Assembly (NCBI RefSeq): GCF_035917235.1
Contig: NZ_CP108423.1
Location: forward strand, 1,302,001 to 1,366,000
Origin: Streptomyces sp. NBC_01294
GTDB lineage: Bacteria > Actinomycetota > Actinomycetes > Streptomycetales > Streptomycetaceae
Direction: 5' to 3'
DNA length: 64,000 nt
Below are positions 43,415 to 52,321 of the stretch, one piece after another. A program made the translations under genes and the position numbers. How positions within the stretch are numbered: position 1 is the first letter of the stretch; every line of letters begins with the position of its first letter. Under the pieces are notes generated by a model. It had not been told where the DNA came from. It saw nothing but the letters and a program-made list of their open reading frames with translations, and did not search any database.

Positions 43415-43927
43415 ATGCAGTTCGGACGCACGTACGAAGAGTTCGAGATCGGGGCGGTCTACAAGCACTGGCCCGGGAAGACGGTCACGGAGTACGACGA
43501 CCACCTCTTCTGTCTGCTGACCATGAACCACCACCCGCTCCACATGGACAGCAACTACGCCGAGAACACGACCGACTTCGGCAAGAACGTGGTCGTGGGC
43601 AACTACATCTACTCGCTGCTGCTCGGCATGTCCGTGCCGGACGTCTCCGGGAAGGCCATCGCCAACCTGGAGATCGAGTCCCTGCGGCACGTGGCGCCGA
43701 CCTTCCACGGCGACACGATCTACGGCGAGACCACGGTCCTCGACAAGACCCCGTCGAAGTCGAAGAACGACCGCGGCATCGTCTACGTCGAGACCAAGGG
43801 CTACAAGCAGGACGGCACCCTCGTCTGCGTCTTCCGGCGCAAGGTGATGGTCCCGACCGAGACGTACATCAAGGAGCGCGGCGGCGAGCAGCCCGGCCGC
43901 CCCCAGCTGAAGACCCAGGAGAAGTAG
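43415..43927 (+). CDS. MaoC-family hydratase (mesaconyl-CoA hydratase)
   Basis: 170 aa single hot-dog domain. The hydratase motif appears near residue 25-50 (TVTEYDDHLFCLLTMNHHPLH with Asp/His), followed by GKNVVVGNYIYSLLLGMSV and LRHVAPTFHGDTIYGET. It is expected to hydrate mesaconyl-CoA to β-methylmalyl-CoA, inferred from operon position. Family mesaconyl-CoA hydratases in proteobacteria are double-length, so this shorter form probably dimerises. GGACAG precedes the ATG. 2 bp to the next start. Confidence 0.9.
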   Translation: MQFGRTYEEFEIGAVYKHWPGKTVTEYDDHLFCLLTMNHHPLHMDSNYAENTTDFGKNVVVGNYIYSLLLGMSVPDVSGKAIANLEIESLRHVAPTFHGDTIYGETTVLDKTPSKSKNDRGIVYVETKGYKQDGTLVCVFRRKVMVPTETYIKERGGEQPGRPQLKTQEK

Positions 43928-43929
43928 CC

Positions 43930-45135
43930 ATGGCCCGACTCGCCCAGACCGCCGGGCTCACGGACGTCCAGCGGGAGATCCTGAAGACCGTCCGCGAGTT
44001 CGTCGACAAGGAGATCATCCCAGTCGCGACCGAGCTGGAGCACCGCGACGAGTACCCGCAACAGATCGTCGACGGTCTCAAGGAGCTCGGCCTCTTCGGG
44101 CTGATGATCCCCGAGGAGTACGGCGGCCTGGGTGAGTCGCTTCTCACCTACGCCCTGTGCGTCGAGGAGATCGCGCGGGGCTGGATGTCCGTCTCGGGCA
44201 TCATCAACACCCACTTCATCGTGGCGTACATGATCAAGCAGCACGGCACGCAGGAGCAGAAGGACTACTTCCTCCCCCGGATGGCGCTGGGCGAGGTGCG
44301 CGGCGCGTTCTCGATGTCCGAGCCGGCGCTGGGCTCGGACGTGTCGGCCATCTCGTCCAAGGCGGTGAAGGACGGCGACGAGTACGTCCTGAACGGCCAG
44401 AAGATGTGGCTGACGAACGGCGGCACCTCCACCCTGGTGGCCGTCCTCGTCCGAAGTGACGAAGGACACCCCGAGGGCACGGCGCCCCACAAGTCGATGA
44501 CGACCTTCCTCATCGAGAAGGAGCCCGGCTTCGGCGAGGTGCGGCCCGGCCTCACCATCCCCGGCAAGATCGACAAGATGGGCTACAAGGGCGTCGACAC
44601 GACCGAGCTCATCATGGACGGACTGCGCATTCCGGCCAATCGGGTCCTCGGCGGCCAGACCGGCCGAGGGTTTTACCAAATGATGGACGGGGTCGAGGTC
44701 GGCCGCGTCAACGTGGCGGCACGTGGCTGCGGCGTCGCTCAGCGTGCTTTCGAACTGGGTGTCTCATATGCCCAGCAACGTCACACTTTCGGCAAGGCGA
44801 TCGCCGAACACCAGGCCATCCAGTTCAAGCTCGCCGAGATGGCTACCAAGGTCGAAGCCGCCCATGCGATGATGGTCAATGCGGCACGCAAAAAGGACTC
44901 CGGGGAACGAAACGACCTCGAAGCAGGGATGGCGAAGTACCTCGCCTCCGAGTACTGCAAGGAGGTGGTCGAGGACGCCTTCCGTATCCACGGCGGATAC
45001 GGGTTCTCGAAGGAGTACGAGATCGAGCGCCTCTACCGCGAGGCTCCGATGCTGCTGATCGGTGAAGGTACCGCCGAGATCCAGAAAATGATCATTGGGC
45101 GACGCTTGCTCGAGGAGTACCGACTCCAGGGCTGA
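43930..45135 (+). CDS. Acyl-CoA dehydrogenase, probable methylsuccinyl-CoA dehydrogenase
   Basis: 401 aa. Three domains are visible: N-terminal helices with LGLFGLMIPEEYGGLG, middle β-domain AFSMSEPALGSDVSAISSKA with the FAD-binding GQKMWLTNGG, and C-terminal helices with QRHTFGKAIAEHQAIQFKLA and FRIHGGYGFSKEYEIERLYR. The catalytic Glu is in the REAPMLLIGEGTAEIQ region. As last gene of the ccr operon it should oxidise methylsuccinyl-CoA to mesaconyl-CoA; known dedicated enzymes are often longer, so the substrate is an inference from context. Confidence 0.9.
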   Translation: MARLAQTAGLTDVQREILKTVREFVDKEIIPVATELEHRDEYPQQIVDGLKELGLFGLMIPEEYGGLGESLLTYALCVEEIARGWMSVSGIINTHFIVAYMIKQHGTQEQKDYFLPRMALGEVRGAFSMSEPALGSDVSAISSKAVKDGDEYVLNGQKMWLTNGGTSTLVAVLVRSDEGHPEGTAPHKSMTTFLIEKEPGFGEVRPGLTIPGKIDKMGYKGVDTTELIMDGLRIPANRVLGGQTGRGFYQMMDGVEVGRVNVAARGCGVAQRAFELGVSYAQQRHTFGKAIAEHQAIQFKLAEMATKVEAAHAMMVNAARKKDSGERNDLEAGMAKYLASEYCKEVVEDAFRIHGGYGFSKEYEIERLYREAPMLLIGEGTAEIQKMIIGRRLLEEYRLQG

Positions 45136-45139
45136 AAGT

Positions 45140-45180
45140 CCCTTTTGCGGCGGATCGCACCCAGGTTCGTCGCAAAGGGG
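45140..45180 (+). terminator. Terminator of the ethylmalonyl-CoA operon
   Basis: 10-bp stem CCCTTTTGCG / CGCAAAGGGG with one G-U pair, 5 bp after the stop. It is looser than most Streptomyces terminators because the loop is ~20 nt. Confidence 0.65.
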
Positions 45181-45321
45181 TCACTCCCAGTCACTGGCCG
45201 GCGGTCATCGACTCGGCTTCTGGCTTGCCCAGTTGTTGCGCGCAACCGATAGCATTCCAGTAAAGCCGCCGTCCCGTCCCCCTGTTTGCGGCGCGGCAAT
45301 CACCCGCTACGAAGGTCATCC

Positions 45322-45969
45322 ATGCCCCACAGCCAAACCTCTGCACCTCGCGGCAGCGTCCGCCTCGCGCGCGGAGCATCGCCGTGGCTTCTGCCGACCG
45401 TCGCCACCGCGGCGCTCAGCCTCGCCCGGGCGCGCAAGTCCGGACGCTGGGCCGCGGCGGCCGTGCCCGCCACCGCGCTCGCCGCGGGCATGCTGTGGTT
45501 CTTCCGCGACCCCGAGCGTGAGATCACTCAGGGCCGTGTCATCTCGCCCGCCGACGGTGTGGTGCAGAGCATCATGCCGTGGAAGGGCGGGCGGACCCGG
45601 GTCGCGATCTTCATGAGCCCGCTGAACGTCCACGTCAACCGCGCGCCCCTCGCGGGCACGGTGACGTCCGTGGAGCACATCCCCGGCGGATTCGTCCCGG
45701 CGTTCAACAAGGAGAGCGAGAACAACGAGCGCGTTGTCTGGCACTTCGACACCGAGCTCGGTGACATCGAGATGGTGCAGATCGCCGGCGCCGTGGCCCG
45801 TCGCATCGTGCCCTACCTGCCGGCCGGTACCAAGGTGGAGCAGGGCGAACGCATCGGTCTGATCCGCTTCGGCTCCCGCGTCGACATCTACCTCCCGGAG
45901 GGCGTCGAGGTCGCGGTCGAGGTCGGTCAGGCCACCACCGCGGGGGTGACACGAATTGACCGTGACTGA
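45322..45969 (+). CDS. psd: Phosphatidylserine decarboxylase, proenzyme
   Basis: 215 aa, short actinobacterial type. After one or two N-terminal hydrophobic segments comes the catalytic core: VISPADGVVQSI, FMSPLNVHVNRAP (His), and the self-cleavage site FGS (about 182-184), where the Ser becomes the pyruvoyl group. Makes phosphatidylethanolamine from phosphatidylserine at the membrane. Overlaps pssA by 14 bp, so substrate and product genes are co-expressed. Confidence 0.94.
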   Translation: MPHSQTSAPRGSVRLARGASPWLLPTVATAALSLARARKSGRWAAAAVPATALAAGMLWFFRDPEREITQGRVISPADGVVQSIMPWKGGRTRVAIFMSPLNVHVNRAPLAGTVTSVEHIPGGFVPAFNKESENNERVVWHFDTELGDIEMVQIAGAVARRIVPYLPAGTKVEQGERIGLIRFGSRVDIYLPEGVEVAVEVGQATTAGVTRIDRD

Positions 45970-46813
45970 CCCAGAGACTCCGGCCGCCGGCTGGGTGCCC
46001 GAGCCTGCCGAGGAGGAGTCCGCCGAGGACGACATGCCGCTCTCGCTGCGGCTGTCGATAGCGGACACCCTCACGCTCGGCAACGCGACGTGCGGATTCA
46101 TGGCGGTGTACTTCACCACCACCGGGATCCTCATCCCGCACCTCACCGGCAGTGGCGAATCGGGCATGGCCCGTAACAGCGCCGCGACGGCAGTGATACT
46201 GATGCTGCTCGCCGCGGTCTTCGACCTCTTCGACGGCATCGTGGCCCGCAAGCTGCGCAGCTCGCCGATGGGTGCCGAGCTGGACAACCTGTCCGACCTG
46301 ATCAGCTTCGGCCTGGCTCCGGCCTACTTCGTGCTCGTCTACGGCATGGTCGCCGTGGACGCGCACCAGAAGATGTCGGCGCTGGCCGCGATCGTGGTGC
46401 TGCTCGCCGTGGTGCTCAGACTCGCGAGATTCAGCTGCGTGACGATGAAGGACGGCATGTTCCAGGGCATGCCGAGCCCCTTCGGCGCGCTGACGGTCGT
46501 CTCGATCGTGCTGCTGGAGCTGCCGTTCATCCCGACGCTGCTCGCGATCATCGGGGTGGCCTGGCTGATGGTGAGCCGGGTCGAGTACCCCAAGCCTCGG
46601 GGCGTTCTCGCCGTGGCGATGCTCTGCTGGATCATCGGCGCGATGGGGCTGCTGGCGGCCTGGGCGTTCGACGCCCCGGGCGGTCAGATGCTGCTCCAGA
46701 CCGGCTGCGCCCTGCAGATCGCGATGGCGGCGACCATTCCGCTGTTCGCGACGACCCGGAAGGCGAACACCTTCCGGCACAACCGTCGCGAGGCCCGCGC
46801 TTCGCTGCGCTAG
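45956..46813 (+). CDS. pssA: CDP-diacylglycerol-serine O-phosphatidyltransferase
   Basis: 285 aa multi-pass membrane enzyme that makes phosphatidylserine from CDP-diacylglycerol. The CDP-alcohol transferase signature DGxxAR..GxxxDxxxD is seen as DLFDGIVARKL then MGAELDNLSD (residues ~90-114). The start is a TTG inside psd (45956), with GGGGGTGA at suitable distance; GTG 45962 is the alternative. The N-terminal ~28 residues are acidic. A strong terminator follows. Confidence 0.92.
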   Translation: MTVTDPETPAAGWVPEPAEEESAEDDMPLSLRLSIADTLTLGNATCGFMAVYFTTTGILIPHLTGSGESGMARNSAATAVILMLLAAVFDLFDGIVARKLRSSPMGAELDNLSDLISFGLAPAYFVLVYGMVAVDAHQKMSALAAIVVLLAVVLRLARFSCVTMKDGMFQGMPSPFGALTVVSIVLLELPFIPTLLAIIGVAWLMVSRVEYPKPRGVLAVAMLCWIIGAMGLLAAWAFDAPGGQMLLQTGCALQIAMAATIPLFATTRKANTFRHNRREARASLR

Positions 46814-46830
46814 CCGCACCACTGCTCGTA

Positions 46831-46871
46831 CGAGAGGGCCCCGGATGCCGATGGCATCCGGGGCCCTCTCG
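46831..46871 (+). terminator. Strong terminator after pssA
   Basis: Perfect 19-bp stem (46831-46849 with 46853-46871), 3-nt GAT loop. Confidence 0.92.
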
Positions 46872-46922
46872 TCATGTGCGGCGCGCCGCGGCGCAAGCGG
46901 CCCCGGGCTGCGCCCGGGCTTC

Positions 46923-47017
46923 CCGGGGCTCCGCCCCAGACCCCGCGCCTCAATCGCCGGCGGGGCTCAAAGACCGGGGCTCCGCCCCGTACCCCGCGCC
47001 TCAAACGCCGGCGGGGC
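46923..47017 (+). repeat. Dispersed intergenic GC repeat, two tandem copies
   Basis: Copies at 46923-46967 and 46974-47017, with the CCTCAA(A/T)CGCCGGCGGGGCT tail. Same family as 21421, 53601 and 63848. Confidence 0.88.
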
Positions 47018-47044
47018 TGAAAGGGGTCCCGGCAGGCCTCGAAC

Positions 47045-47223
47045 CCCGGCAGGGGCAGAGAGGGGCCCGGCAGGGTGGGGAGGGCCCTGGCAGGGGCGGA
47101 GGGGTCCCGGCAGGGTGGAGAGGGCCCTGGCAGGGGCGGAGGGGTCCCGGCAGGGTGGAGAGGGCCCTGGCAGGGCTCCGGCCCCGGCAGGGGTGGAGGG
47201 GTGCCTGCCGGGGCCGGAGAGGG
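47045..47223. repeat. Tandem 40-bp repeats between pssA and liv operon
   Basis: The unit AGGGCCCTGGCAGGGGCGGA + 20 nt at 47081-47120 recurs exactly at 47121-47160 and again in part from 47161; degraded relatives flank it. Internal GGCAGGG sub-repeats. No gene lies in the 420-bp gap 46814-47233. It sits between convergent genes. Confidence 0.88.
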
Positions 47224-47233
47224 GCGGTGGGGC

Positions 47234-48511
47234 TCAGCCTGGCGGGGTGTAGGACTGGGCCGCCGGGGTGACGGCGGCTTCCTTGATCACCTTCAGGCCG
47301 CCCGGGGTCTGCTCGTCCGGCTTCATGATCACGCTCTGCCGGGTGGAGGGGGCCTTCGGATCGGAGAAGTCGTGCGTGATGCCGAAGCCGCTGTCGTAGG
47401 CCTTCAGGGTCAGCAGGGCCTTGCCGACGCCCTCTCGGGTGAGGTCCTTGTCGGCGCAGGCCTTCTTCAGGGCCTCTCCGTAGACCGCTGCGGCCGTGTA
47501 CCCGGCCACCACGCCGTTGTCGAGCCCGGCGTCCGGGTACGCGGCCTTGTAGGCCGCGGCGAGGGCCGCCGGGCCGGCCGCCGTGGACCCGATGGGCAGG
47601 GTGGACGCGGCCACGTAGTAGTCCTTCTGCAGGGCCGCGCCCGCCGGGGTGGCGAGCAGCTGGGGGGCGAAGGCGGAGTTGTTGCCGACCACGGGGACGT
47701 TCCAGCCGCCGGCCGCCGCGACGCCGACCAGCGAGGCCGCCTGCTTGGGCCCCGCGCTGATCACCACGGCCTTGACCCCGGCCTGTTTGAGGGCCGCGAC
47801 CTGCGCGGACATGTCGTTGTCGGTGGGCTTGATCTTCTGCTCGACGACGGTGAGCCCGGCCTCCTTGGCCGCGTGCTTGGACCCGGTGAGGGAGTTCTCG
47901 CCGTAGTCCCCCTCGAAGTACACGTGCCCGATCTTGTCGCCGGAGGCGATGCGCTTCTGGTCGAGGAGGTAGCCGATGGCGTTGACCGTCTCGATGTCGT
48001 ACGTGGCCCCGACCGTACGGATGGACGCGCTGCCCAGCAAGGAGGCGGACCAGGCCTGCGGGATGACCAGGCCCTTGTCCTGGCCGTCGATGCGGTCCTT
48101 GACCGCGGCGACGAAGGGCGAGCCGATGAACTGGGCGAAGCCCAGCACCTCGGGCTCCAGCTCGGTGTAGCCGGCGAGGGCCTTCTGCGGGTCGTAGCCG
48201 TGGTCGCGGACGGTCAGTTCCAGCCGGCGGCCGCAGATGCCGCCCGCGTCGTTGGTCTGCTTGATCCAGAGCTGCTGAGCCTGGGTGACGCTCTTGCCGA
48301 GGGAGGCGTACACGCCGGTCATGTCGGTGAGGGCGCCGAGCCGGATGCCGGTGGCCGTGACCCCCTTGCCGGTCTTGACCCCGCCTTCGGCCTGCTTGTC
48401 CTCGCTGCCGCCGCCCGCCTTGGCGCTGCAGCCGGCGGCGGTGAGGACGAGCGCGGCCGTGAGGGCCGCCGTACCGAGTCGCGCTCGCTTGTTCGCACTG
48501 GGTCTGATCAC
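47234..48511 (-). CDS. livK: Branched-chain amino-acid-type ABC transporter, substrate-binding lipoprotein
   Basis: 425 aa. Lipoprotein signal with lipobox LTAAGC (Cys28), then a periplasmic-binding fold of the Peripla_BP_6 (LivK) type: ATGIRLGALTDMTGVYASLG, WIKQTNDAGGICGRRLEL, VYFEGDYGENSLTGSKHAA. Captures substrate outside the membrane for LivHMGF. The true substrate may be branched-chain amino acids or another small amine/amide. Overlaps livM by 4 bp. Last gene of the operon. Confidence 0.92.
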   Translation of the reverse strand: MIRPSANKRARLGTAALTAALVLTAAGCSAKAGGGSEDKQAEGGVKTGKGVTATGIRLGALTDMTGVYASLGKSVTQAQQLWIKQTNDAGGICGRRLELTVRDHGYDPQKALAGYTELEPEVLGFAQFIGSPFVAAVKDRIDGQDKGLVIPQAWSASLLGSASIRTVGATYDIETVNAIGYLLDQKRIASGDKIGHVYFEGDYGENSLTGSKHAAKEAGLTVVEQKIKPTDNDMSAQVAALKQAGVKAVVISAGPKQAASLVGVAAAGGWNVPVVGNNSAFAPQLLATPAGAALQKDYYVAASTLPIGSTAAGPAALAAAYKAAYPDAGLDNGVVAGYTAAAVYGEALKKACADKDLTREGVGKALLTLKAYDSGFGITHDFSDPKAPSTRQSVIMKPDEQTPGGLKVIKEAAVTPAAQSYTPPG

Positions 48512-49572
48512 GCTGGCTCCTTCGGGGGACGTGCGGGCTGGGTGGGCCGGATCCGGGCGAGGCCGCCCGGGAGGAACAGGACGACGGCGACGACGGCCGC
48601 GCCGTACAGGTAGCGGGACGCCTCGCCCGGGGAGACGCCGCCGGTGCCCGGGGCGGAGACGAGCGGGAGGGCGTCGCTGTAGCGGGTGAGCAGCTGGGGC
48701 AGCAGGGAGACGAAGGCCGCGCCGATGACGGAGCCCGCGACCGTGCCGAGGCCGCCGATCACGATCATGGCGAGGTATTCGAGGGACAGCACCATGCCGA
48801 AGTAGTCCGGCACGGTGCGCTGGAAGACGAGGGCGAGCAGCACCCCCGCCAGGCCGGCGTACATGGAGGACAGGACGAAGACGGCGGCCCGGTAGCGGGC
48901 GACGGGGACGCCCATGACCCCGGCGGCGATGTTGTGGTCGCGGATGGCGTTCATGGCGCGGCCCGGGCGCCCGCGCAGGATGCCGCGGGCGAGGAGGGCG
49001 CAGCCCAGCAGGGCCGCGAGGGCGACGTACCAGAGCTTCTCCGCGGACTGGAAGGGGACGGCGGCGATCACGCTCTCGGTGTCGTCGAAGGTGATGCCGA
49101 AGAGGGAGAGGGGTTCGACGGCGCGGCCGTTGAAACCGCCGGTCAGGGAGGTGGCGTTGAACAGGACGTGCTGCCCGATGAAGATCAGGGCGAGGGTGGC
49201 GATGCCCAGGTAGGCGCCCCGCAGCCGGCCGGCGATGGGGCTGAAGAGCCCGCCGGCGGCTCCCGCGAGCGCGACGGCGAGGATCGCCGCGAGCCAGCTG
49301 GGCAGGCCGAGGCCGACGAGTGCGTGCCCGCCGGAGCGTCCGCCGTCACCGGCGAGCGCGCAGTACCCGTACGCGCCGACGGCGAGGAAGAAGGCGTGCC
49401 CCATGGACAGCTGGCCGGTGGCACCGGTGAGCAGGTTGAGCCCGATGGCGCCGATCCCGGCGGCGATGGCGAACAGCCCGGCCTGGAGCCAGAACCGCTC
49501 CAGGTAGAACGGCAGGGCGAGCAGGACCACGGCCCCGGCGGCCAGCAGGCTCCGGCGGAGGGTGTCAGACAC
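48508..49572 (-). CDS. livM: Branched-chain amino-acid-type ABC transporter permease LivM
   Basis: 354 aa with 8-10 hydrophobic helices. AIGLNLLTGATGQLSMGHAF in an early helix and MNAIRDHNIAAGVMGVPVAR (EAA-like coupling loop) are LivM signatures. Channel half with LivH. Overlaps livH by 8 bp and livK by 4 bp. Confidence 0.93.
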   Translation of the reverse strand: MSDTLRRSLLAAGAVVLLALPFYLERFWLQAGLFAIAAGIGAIGLNLLTGATGQLSMGHAFFLAVGAYGYCALAGDGGRSGGHALVGLGLPSWLAAILAVALAGAAGGLFSPIAGRLRGAYLGIATLALIFIGQHVLFNATSLTGGFNGRAVEPLSLFGITFDDTESVIAAVPFQSAEKLWYVALAALLGCALLARGILRGRPGRAMNAIRDHNIAAGVMGVPVARYRAAVFVLSSMYAGLAGVLLALVFQRTVPDYFGMVLSLEYLAMIVIGGLGTVAGSVIGAAFVSLLPQLLTRYSDALPLVSAPGTGGVSPGEASRYLYGAAVVAVVLFLPGGLARIRPTQPARPPKEPA

Positions 49573-50455
49573 GGGCGAGCTCCTTCGTGCCGAAGAGGCC
49601 GGCCGGACGCAGGAGCAGGACCACGACCATCACCACGTACGGGGCGAGGTCGCCGATGCCGCGGCCGAGGAAGGTGAGCTGGCTCTGGTAGCCGGTGGCC
49701 ATGGCCTCGGTGACGCCGACGATCAGGCCTCCCGCCAGGGCTCCGGTGGTGGAGTCGAGGCCGCCGAGGATGGCCGCGGGGAAGGCCTTGAGGGCGGCCA
49801 GCGAGGTGGCCCGTTCCAGTCCGGGGGTGGGGAAGACGGTGAGGAAGAGCGCGGCGACCGCGGCGAGGGCTCCGGCGACCGCCCACGCGGCCAGCGACAC
49901 CCGGCCCAGCCGTACGCCCATCAGCGCGGCCGTCTCCGGTTTCTCGGCGGCGGCCCGCATGGCCACGCCCCACGCGGTGTGGCGGAAGGCGAGGAGGAAA
50001 ACGGTGATCATCAGGGAGGCGGCGATCAGGGCGGCGATGCGGGTCTGCGGCACGGTGACCGGTCCGAGGTGGATCACGGCCGCGCCCCACGGGTCGCCGA
50101 GGGCGAGCACGTCCGTACCGATGCGACGGGTGAGGTCGGTGATGAGCAGGATGTCCACGCCGATGGTGACGATGGCCAGGACGCCCGGGTCCTGGCCCCG
50201 GTAGCGCCGCATCACCAGGAACTCCACGCCGGCGCCGACCGCGGCGGCCGCGCCGGTGCCCACCGCGAGGGCGGGCCAGAAGCCGATGTCGTCGTGCAGG
50301 ACGGCGGTGACGTAACCGCCCGCCAGGAGGAGGGAGGCGTGGGCGAAGTTGACGACCTCCGTGGCCTTGAAGATGACCACGAAGCCGAGGGCGATCAGGG
50401 CGTAGACGGAGCCCATGGAGAGGCCGCCGAGGAGCAGTTCCAGGAAGGTGGTCAC
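49565..50455 (-). CDS. livH: Branched-chain amino-acid-type ABC transporter permease LivH
   Basis: 296 aa. GLSMGSVYALIALGFVVIFK and VNFAHASLLLAGGYV at the N-terminus, WGVAMRAAAEKPETAALMGV as coupling loop, and GGLDSTTGALAGGLIVGVTE at the end are typical of LivH. The GTG start overlaps the livG stop (GTGA). Forms the heterodimeric pore with LivM. Confidence 0.93.
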   Translation of the reverse strand: MTTFLELLLGGLSMGSVYALIALGFVVIFKATEVVNFAHASLLLAGGYVTAVLHDDIGFWPALAVGTGAAAAVGAGVEFLVMRRYRGQDPGVLAIVTIGVDILLITDLTRRIGTDVLALGDPWGAAVIHLGPVTVPQTRIAALIAASLMITVFLLAFRHTAWGVAMRAAAEKPETAALMGVRLGRVSLAAWAVAGALAAVAALFLTVFPTPGLERATSLAALKAFPAAILGGLDSTTGALAGGLIVGVTEAMATGYQSQLTFLGRGIGDLAPYVVMVVVLLLRPAGLFGTKELARV

Positions 50456-51258
50456 GCGGCCGGTTCCTCCTCGCCGAGGTAGGCGCGGACGACCGCCGGG
50501 TCGTTCTGCACCTGGGCGGGCGTCCCGCCGCCGATCCGTTTTCCGAAGTCGAGCACGGTCACCGCGTCCGCGAGCCGCATCACCACCCCCATGTCGTGTT
50601 CGACCAGCACGATCGAGATGCCGAGGCCGTCGCGGACGCCCGCGACGACGGCGGCGGTGCGCGTGCGTTCGTCCGCGGTCATCCCGGCGACGGGTTCGTC
50701 CAGGAGCAGCAGCCGGGGCTCCATGCACAGGGCCCGGGCCAGTTCGACGAGTTTCTGTTTGCCGTACGGGAGGGAGCCCGCGGGGGCGGCCAGATCGGCC
50801 TCCAGGCCGACGAAGGCGGCGATCTCGCGGACCCGTTCGCGGTGCAGCCGGTCCTCGCGGACGGCTGACGGCAGCCGCAGCCCGGTGGCGAGGAACCCCG
50901 AGCGCATCAGCCGGTGGCGGCCGAGCAGCAGGCTGTCGGCGACCGTGGTGTGCGGGGGCAGCGCCAGGTTCTGGAAGGTGCGGGCGACACCGAGGGCGGC
51001 GACGGCGTGCGGGGCGAGGCCGGTGAGTTCGGTGGCGCCGAAGCGCACGCTGCCGGAGGTGGCCCGGTAGACCCCGGAGAGCACGTTGAAGCAGGTGGAC
51101 TTGCCGGCTCCGTTGGGTCCGATGACGGCGTGCACGCTGCCGGGCTCGACGGTGAAGGAGACGGAGTCGAGGGCGGTGAGGCCGGCGAACCGGACGGTCA
51201 CGTCGGTGACCCGGAGGGTCGGCGGGCCGGCCGGCTGCGCCGGTGCGGGCGTGGTCAC
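50452..51258 (-). CDS. livG: ABC transporter ATP-binding protein LivG
   Basis: 268 aa. Walker A IGPNGAGKST, Q-loop GVARTFQNLAL, signature SLPYGKQKLVELARAL (an unusual variant of LSGG), Walker B LLLLDEP, H-loop VEHDM. GTG 51258 is chosen with AGGTGG upstream; GTG 51267 is possible. 142 bp separate it from the livF stop, a GC-rich spacer with short imperfect repeats of GTGCCGGG. Confidence 0.93.
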   Translation of the reverse strand: MTTPAPAQPAGPPTLRVTDVTVRFAGLTALDSVSFTVEPGSVHAVIGPNGAGKSTCFNVLSGVYRATSGSVRFGATELTGLAPHAVAALGVARTFQNLALPPHTTVADSLLLGRHRLMRSGFLATGLRLPSAVREDRLHRERVREIAAFVGLEADLAAPAGSLPYGKQKLVELARALCMEPRLLLLDEPVAGMTADERTRTAAVVAGVRDGLGISIVLVEHDMGVVMRLADAVTVLDFGKRIGGGTPAQVQNDPAVVRAYLGEEEPAA

Positions 51259-51400
51259 GGCGACCACCTGCCGGCCGCCTGCGCAGTGCCGTGCCGGGGT
51301 GTGCCGGGTGGGAGCGTGCCGGGCGGGGGCATGCCCAGTGGGGGCGCGCCGGACGGGAACGTGTCGACGTCGCCCGCCGACGGGGATGCCGCGGGCCGGA

Positions 51401-52189
51401 TCACGCGGACCACCTGCTCAGGGTGCGCGTCGCCTGCGGGGCCGGGGCGTCCTCGTCGGTGATGCCGAGATAGCGGCGGCGCACCTCGTCGGAGGCCGCC
51501 AGCTCGGCGGCCGGCCCCGACAGGGTGACCTCGCCGACCTCCAGGACGTACGCGTACGAGGCCAGCCGGAGCGCGAGGGCCGCGTTCTGCTCCACCAGCA
51601 GCACCGAGGTGCCCGAGGCGTTGATCTCGGTGATCGTCTCGGCGATGGTGGCGGCCATCTTCGGCGCGAGGCCCAGCGAGGGCTCGTCGAGGAGGAGCAG
51701 CCGGGGGCGTGCCATCAGCGCCCGGCCGAGCGCCAGCATCTGCTGCTCGCCGCCGGACAGCAGGCCGGCCCGCTGCCGGGCCCGCCGGGCCAGCACGGGG
51801 AACAGCTCGTGGACGCGGGCCAGCGAGCGGGCGGTGTCGGCGCGGGAGCCGGCCCGGGCGCCGAGGGTCCCGGCGCGGAGGTTGTCCGCGACGGTCATCC
51901 GGGTGAACACCTGCCGCCCCTCGGGGACCTGCACGACCCCGGCGGCGACCGCCTGGGCCGGGCCGCGGTCGTCCAGCGGGCGGCCGTCGAAGCTGATGTT
52001 CCCGCCGGTGGCGGCGCCCCGGTGGAAGGCGAGCGTCCGGGACACCGCCCGCAGCAGGGTCGTTTTTCCTGCGCCGTTCCCGCCGAGTACGACGACCACG
52101 GCGCCCGCGGGTACGTCGAGCGACACGGCGCGCAGTGCCCGTACCGGCCCGTAGCCGACGGACAGCGAGCTCACCTGGAGCGAGGCCAC
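51401..52189 (-). CDS. livF: ABC transporter ATP-binding protein LivF
   Basis: 262 aa. Walker A LGGNGAGKTT, Q-loop VVQVPEGRQVF, signature LSGGEQQMLALGRAL, Walker B LLLLDEPSLGL, H-loop LVEQN. GTG 52189 was selected for the GGGAGGGG ribosome site. First gene of the livFGHMK operon and divergent from the PucR-type regulator. Confidence 0.93.
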   Translation of the reverse strand: MASLQVSSLSVGYGPVRALRAVSLDVPAGAVVVVLGGNGAGKTTLLRAVSRTLAFHRGAATGGNISFDGRPLDDRGPAQAVAAGVVQVPEGRQVFTRMTVADNLRAGTLGARAGSRADTARSLARVHELFPVLARRARQRAGLLSGGEQQMLALGRALMARPRLLLLDEPSLGLAPKMAATIAETITEINASGTSVLLVEQNAALALRLASYAYVLEVGEVTLSGPAAELAASDEVRRRYLGITDEDAPAPQATRTLSRWSA

Positions 52190-52210
52190 TTCCCCTCCCA
52201 CTGCTTGGCA

Positions 52211-52229
52211 TTGTGCTGGCGCACAGACC
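52211..52229. promoter_or_regulatory. Operator copy 1 (TTGTGC-N4-GCACAGACC)
   Basis: Inverted repeat TGTGC-TGGC-GCACA within a 19-nt sequence shared with 52303-52321; 22 bp upstream of the livF start. Confidence 0.75.
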
Positions 52230-52302
52230 AGCACCGGGCGGGGCGGGCGTCCACGGCCCGAACCGGAATCGCTGCCGATGACCAGCCCGGGACGGGGTGC
52301 GG

Positions 52303-52321
52303 TTGTGCAGCGGCACAGACC
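52303..52321. promoter_or_regulatory. Operator copy 2 (TTGTGC-N4-GCACAGACC)
   Basis: Inverted repeat TGTGC-AGCG-GCACA, 92 bp from copy 1 in the same orientation and 53 bp before the regulator ATG. Only the 4-nt spacer differs. Confidence 0.75.

Noticed and set aside
47045..47223. Possible CRISPR array
   Set aside because: The repeats are directly abutting with no unique spacers and no cas genes nearby.
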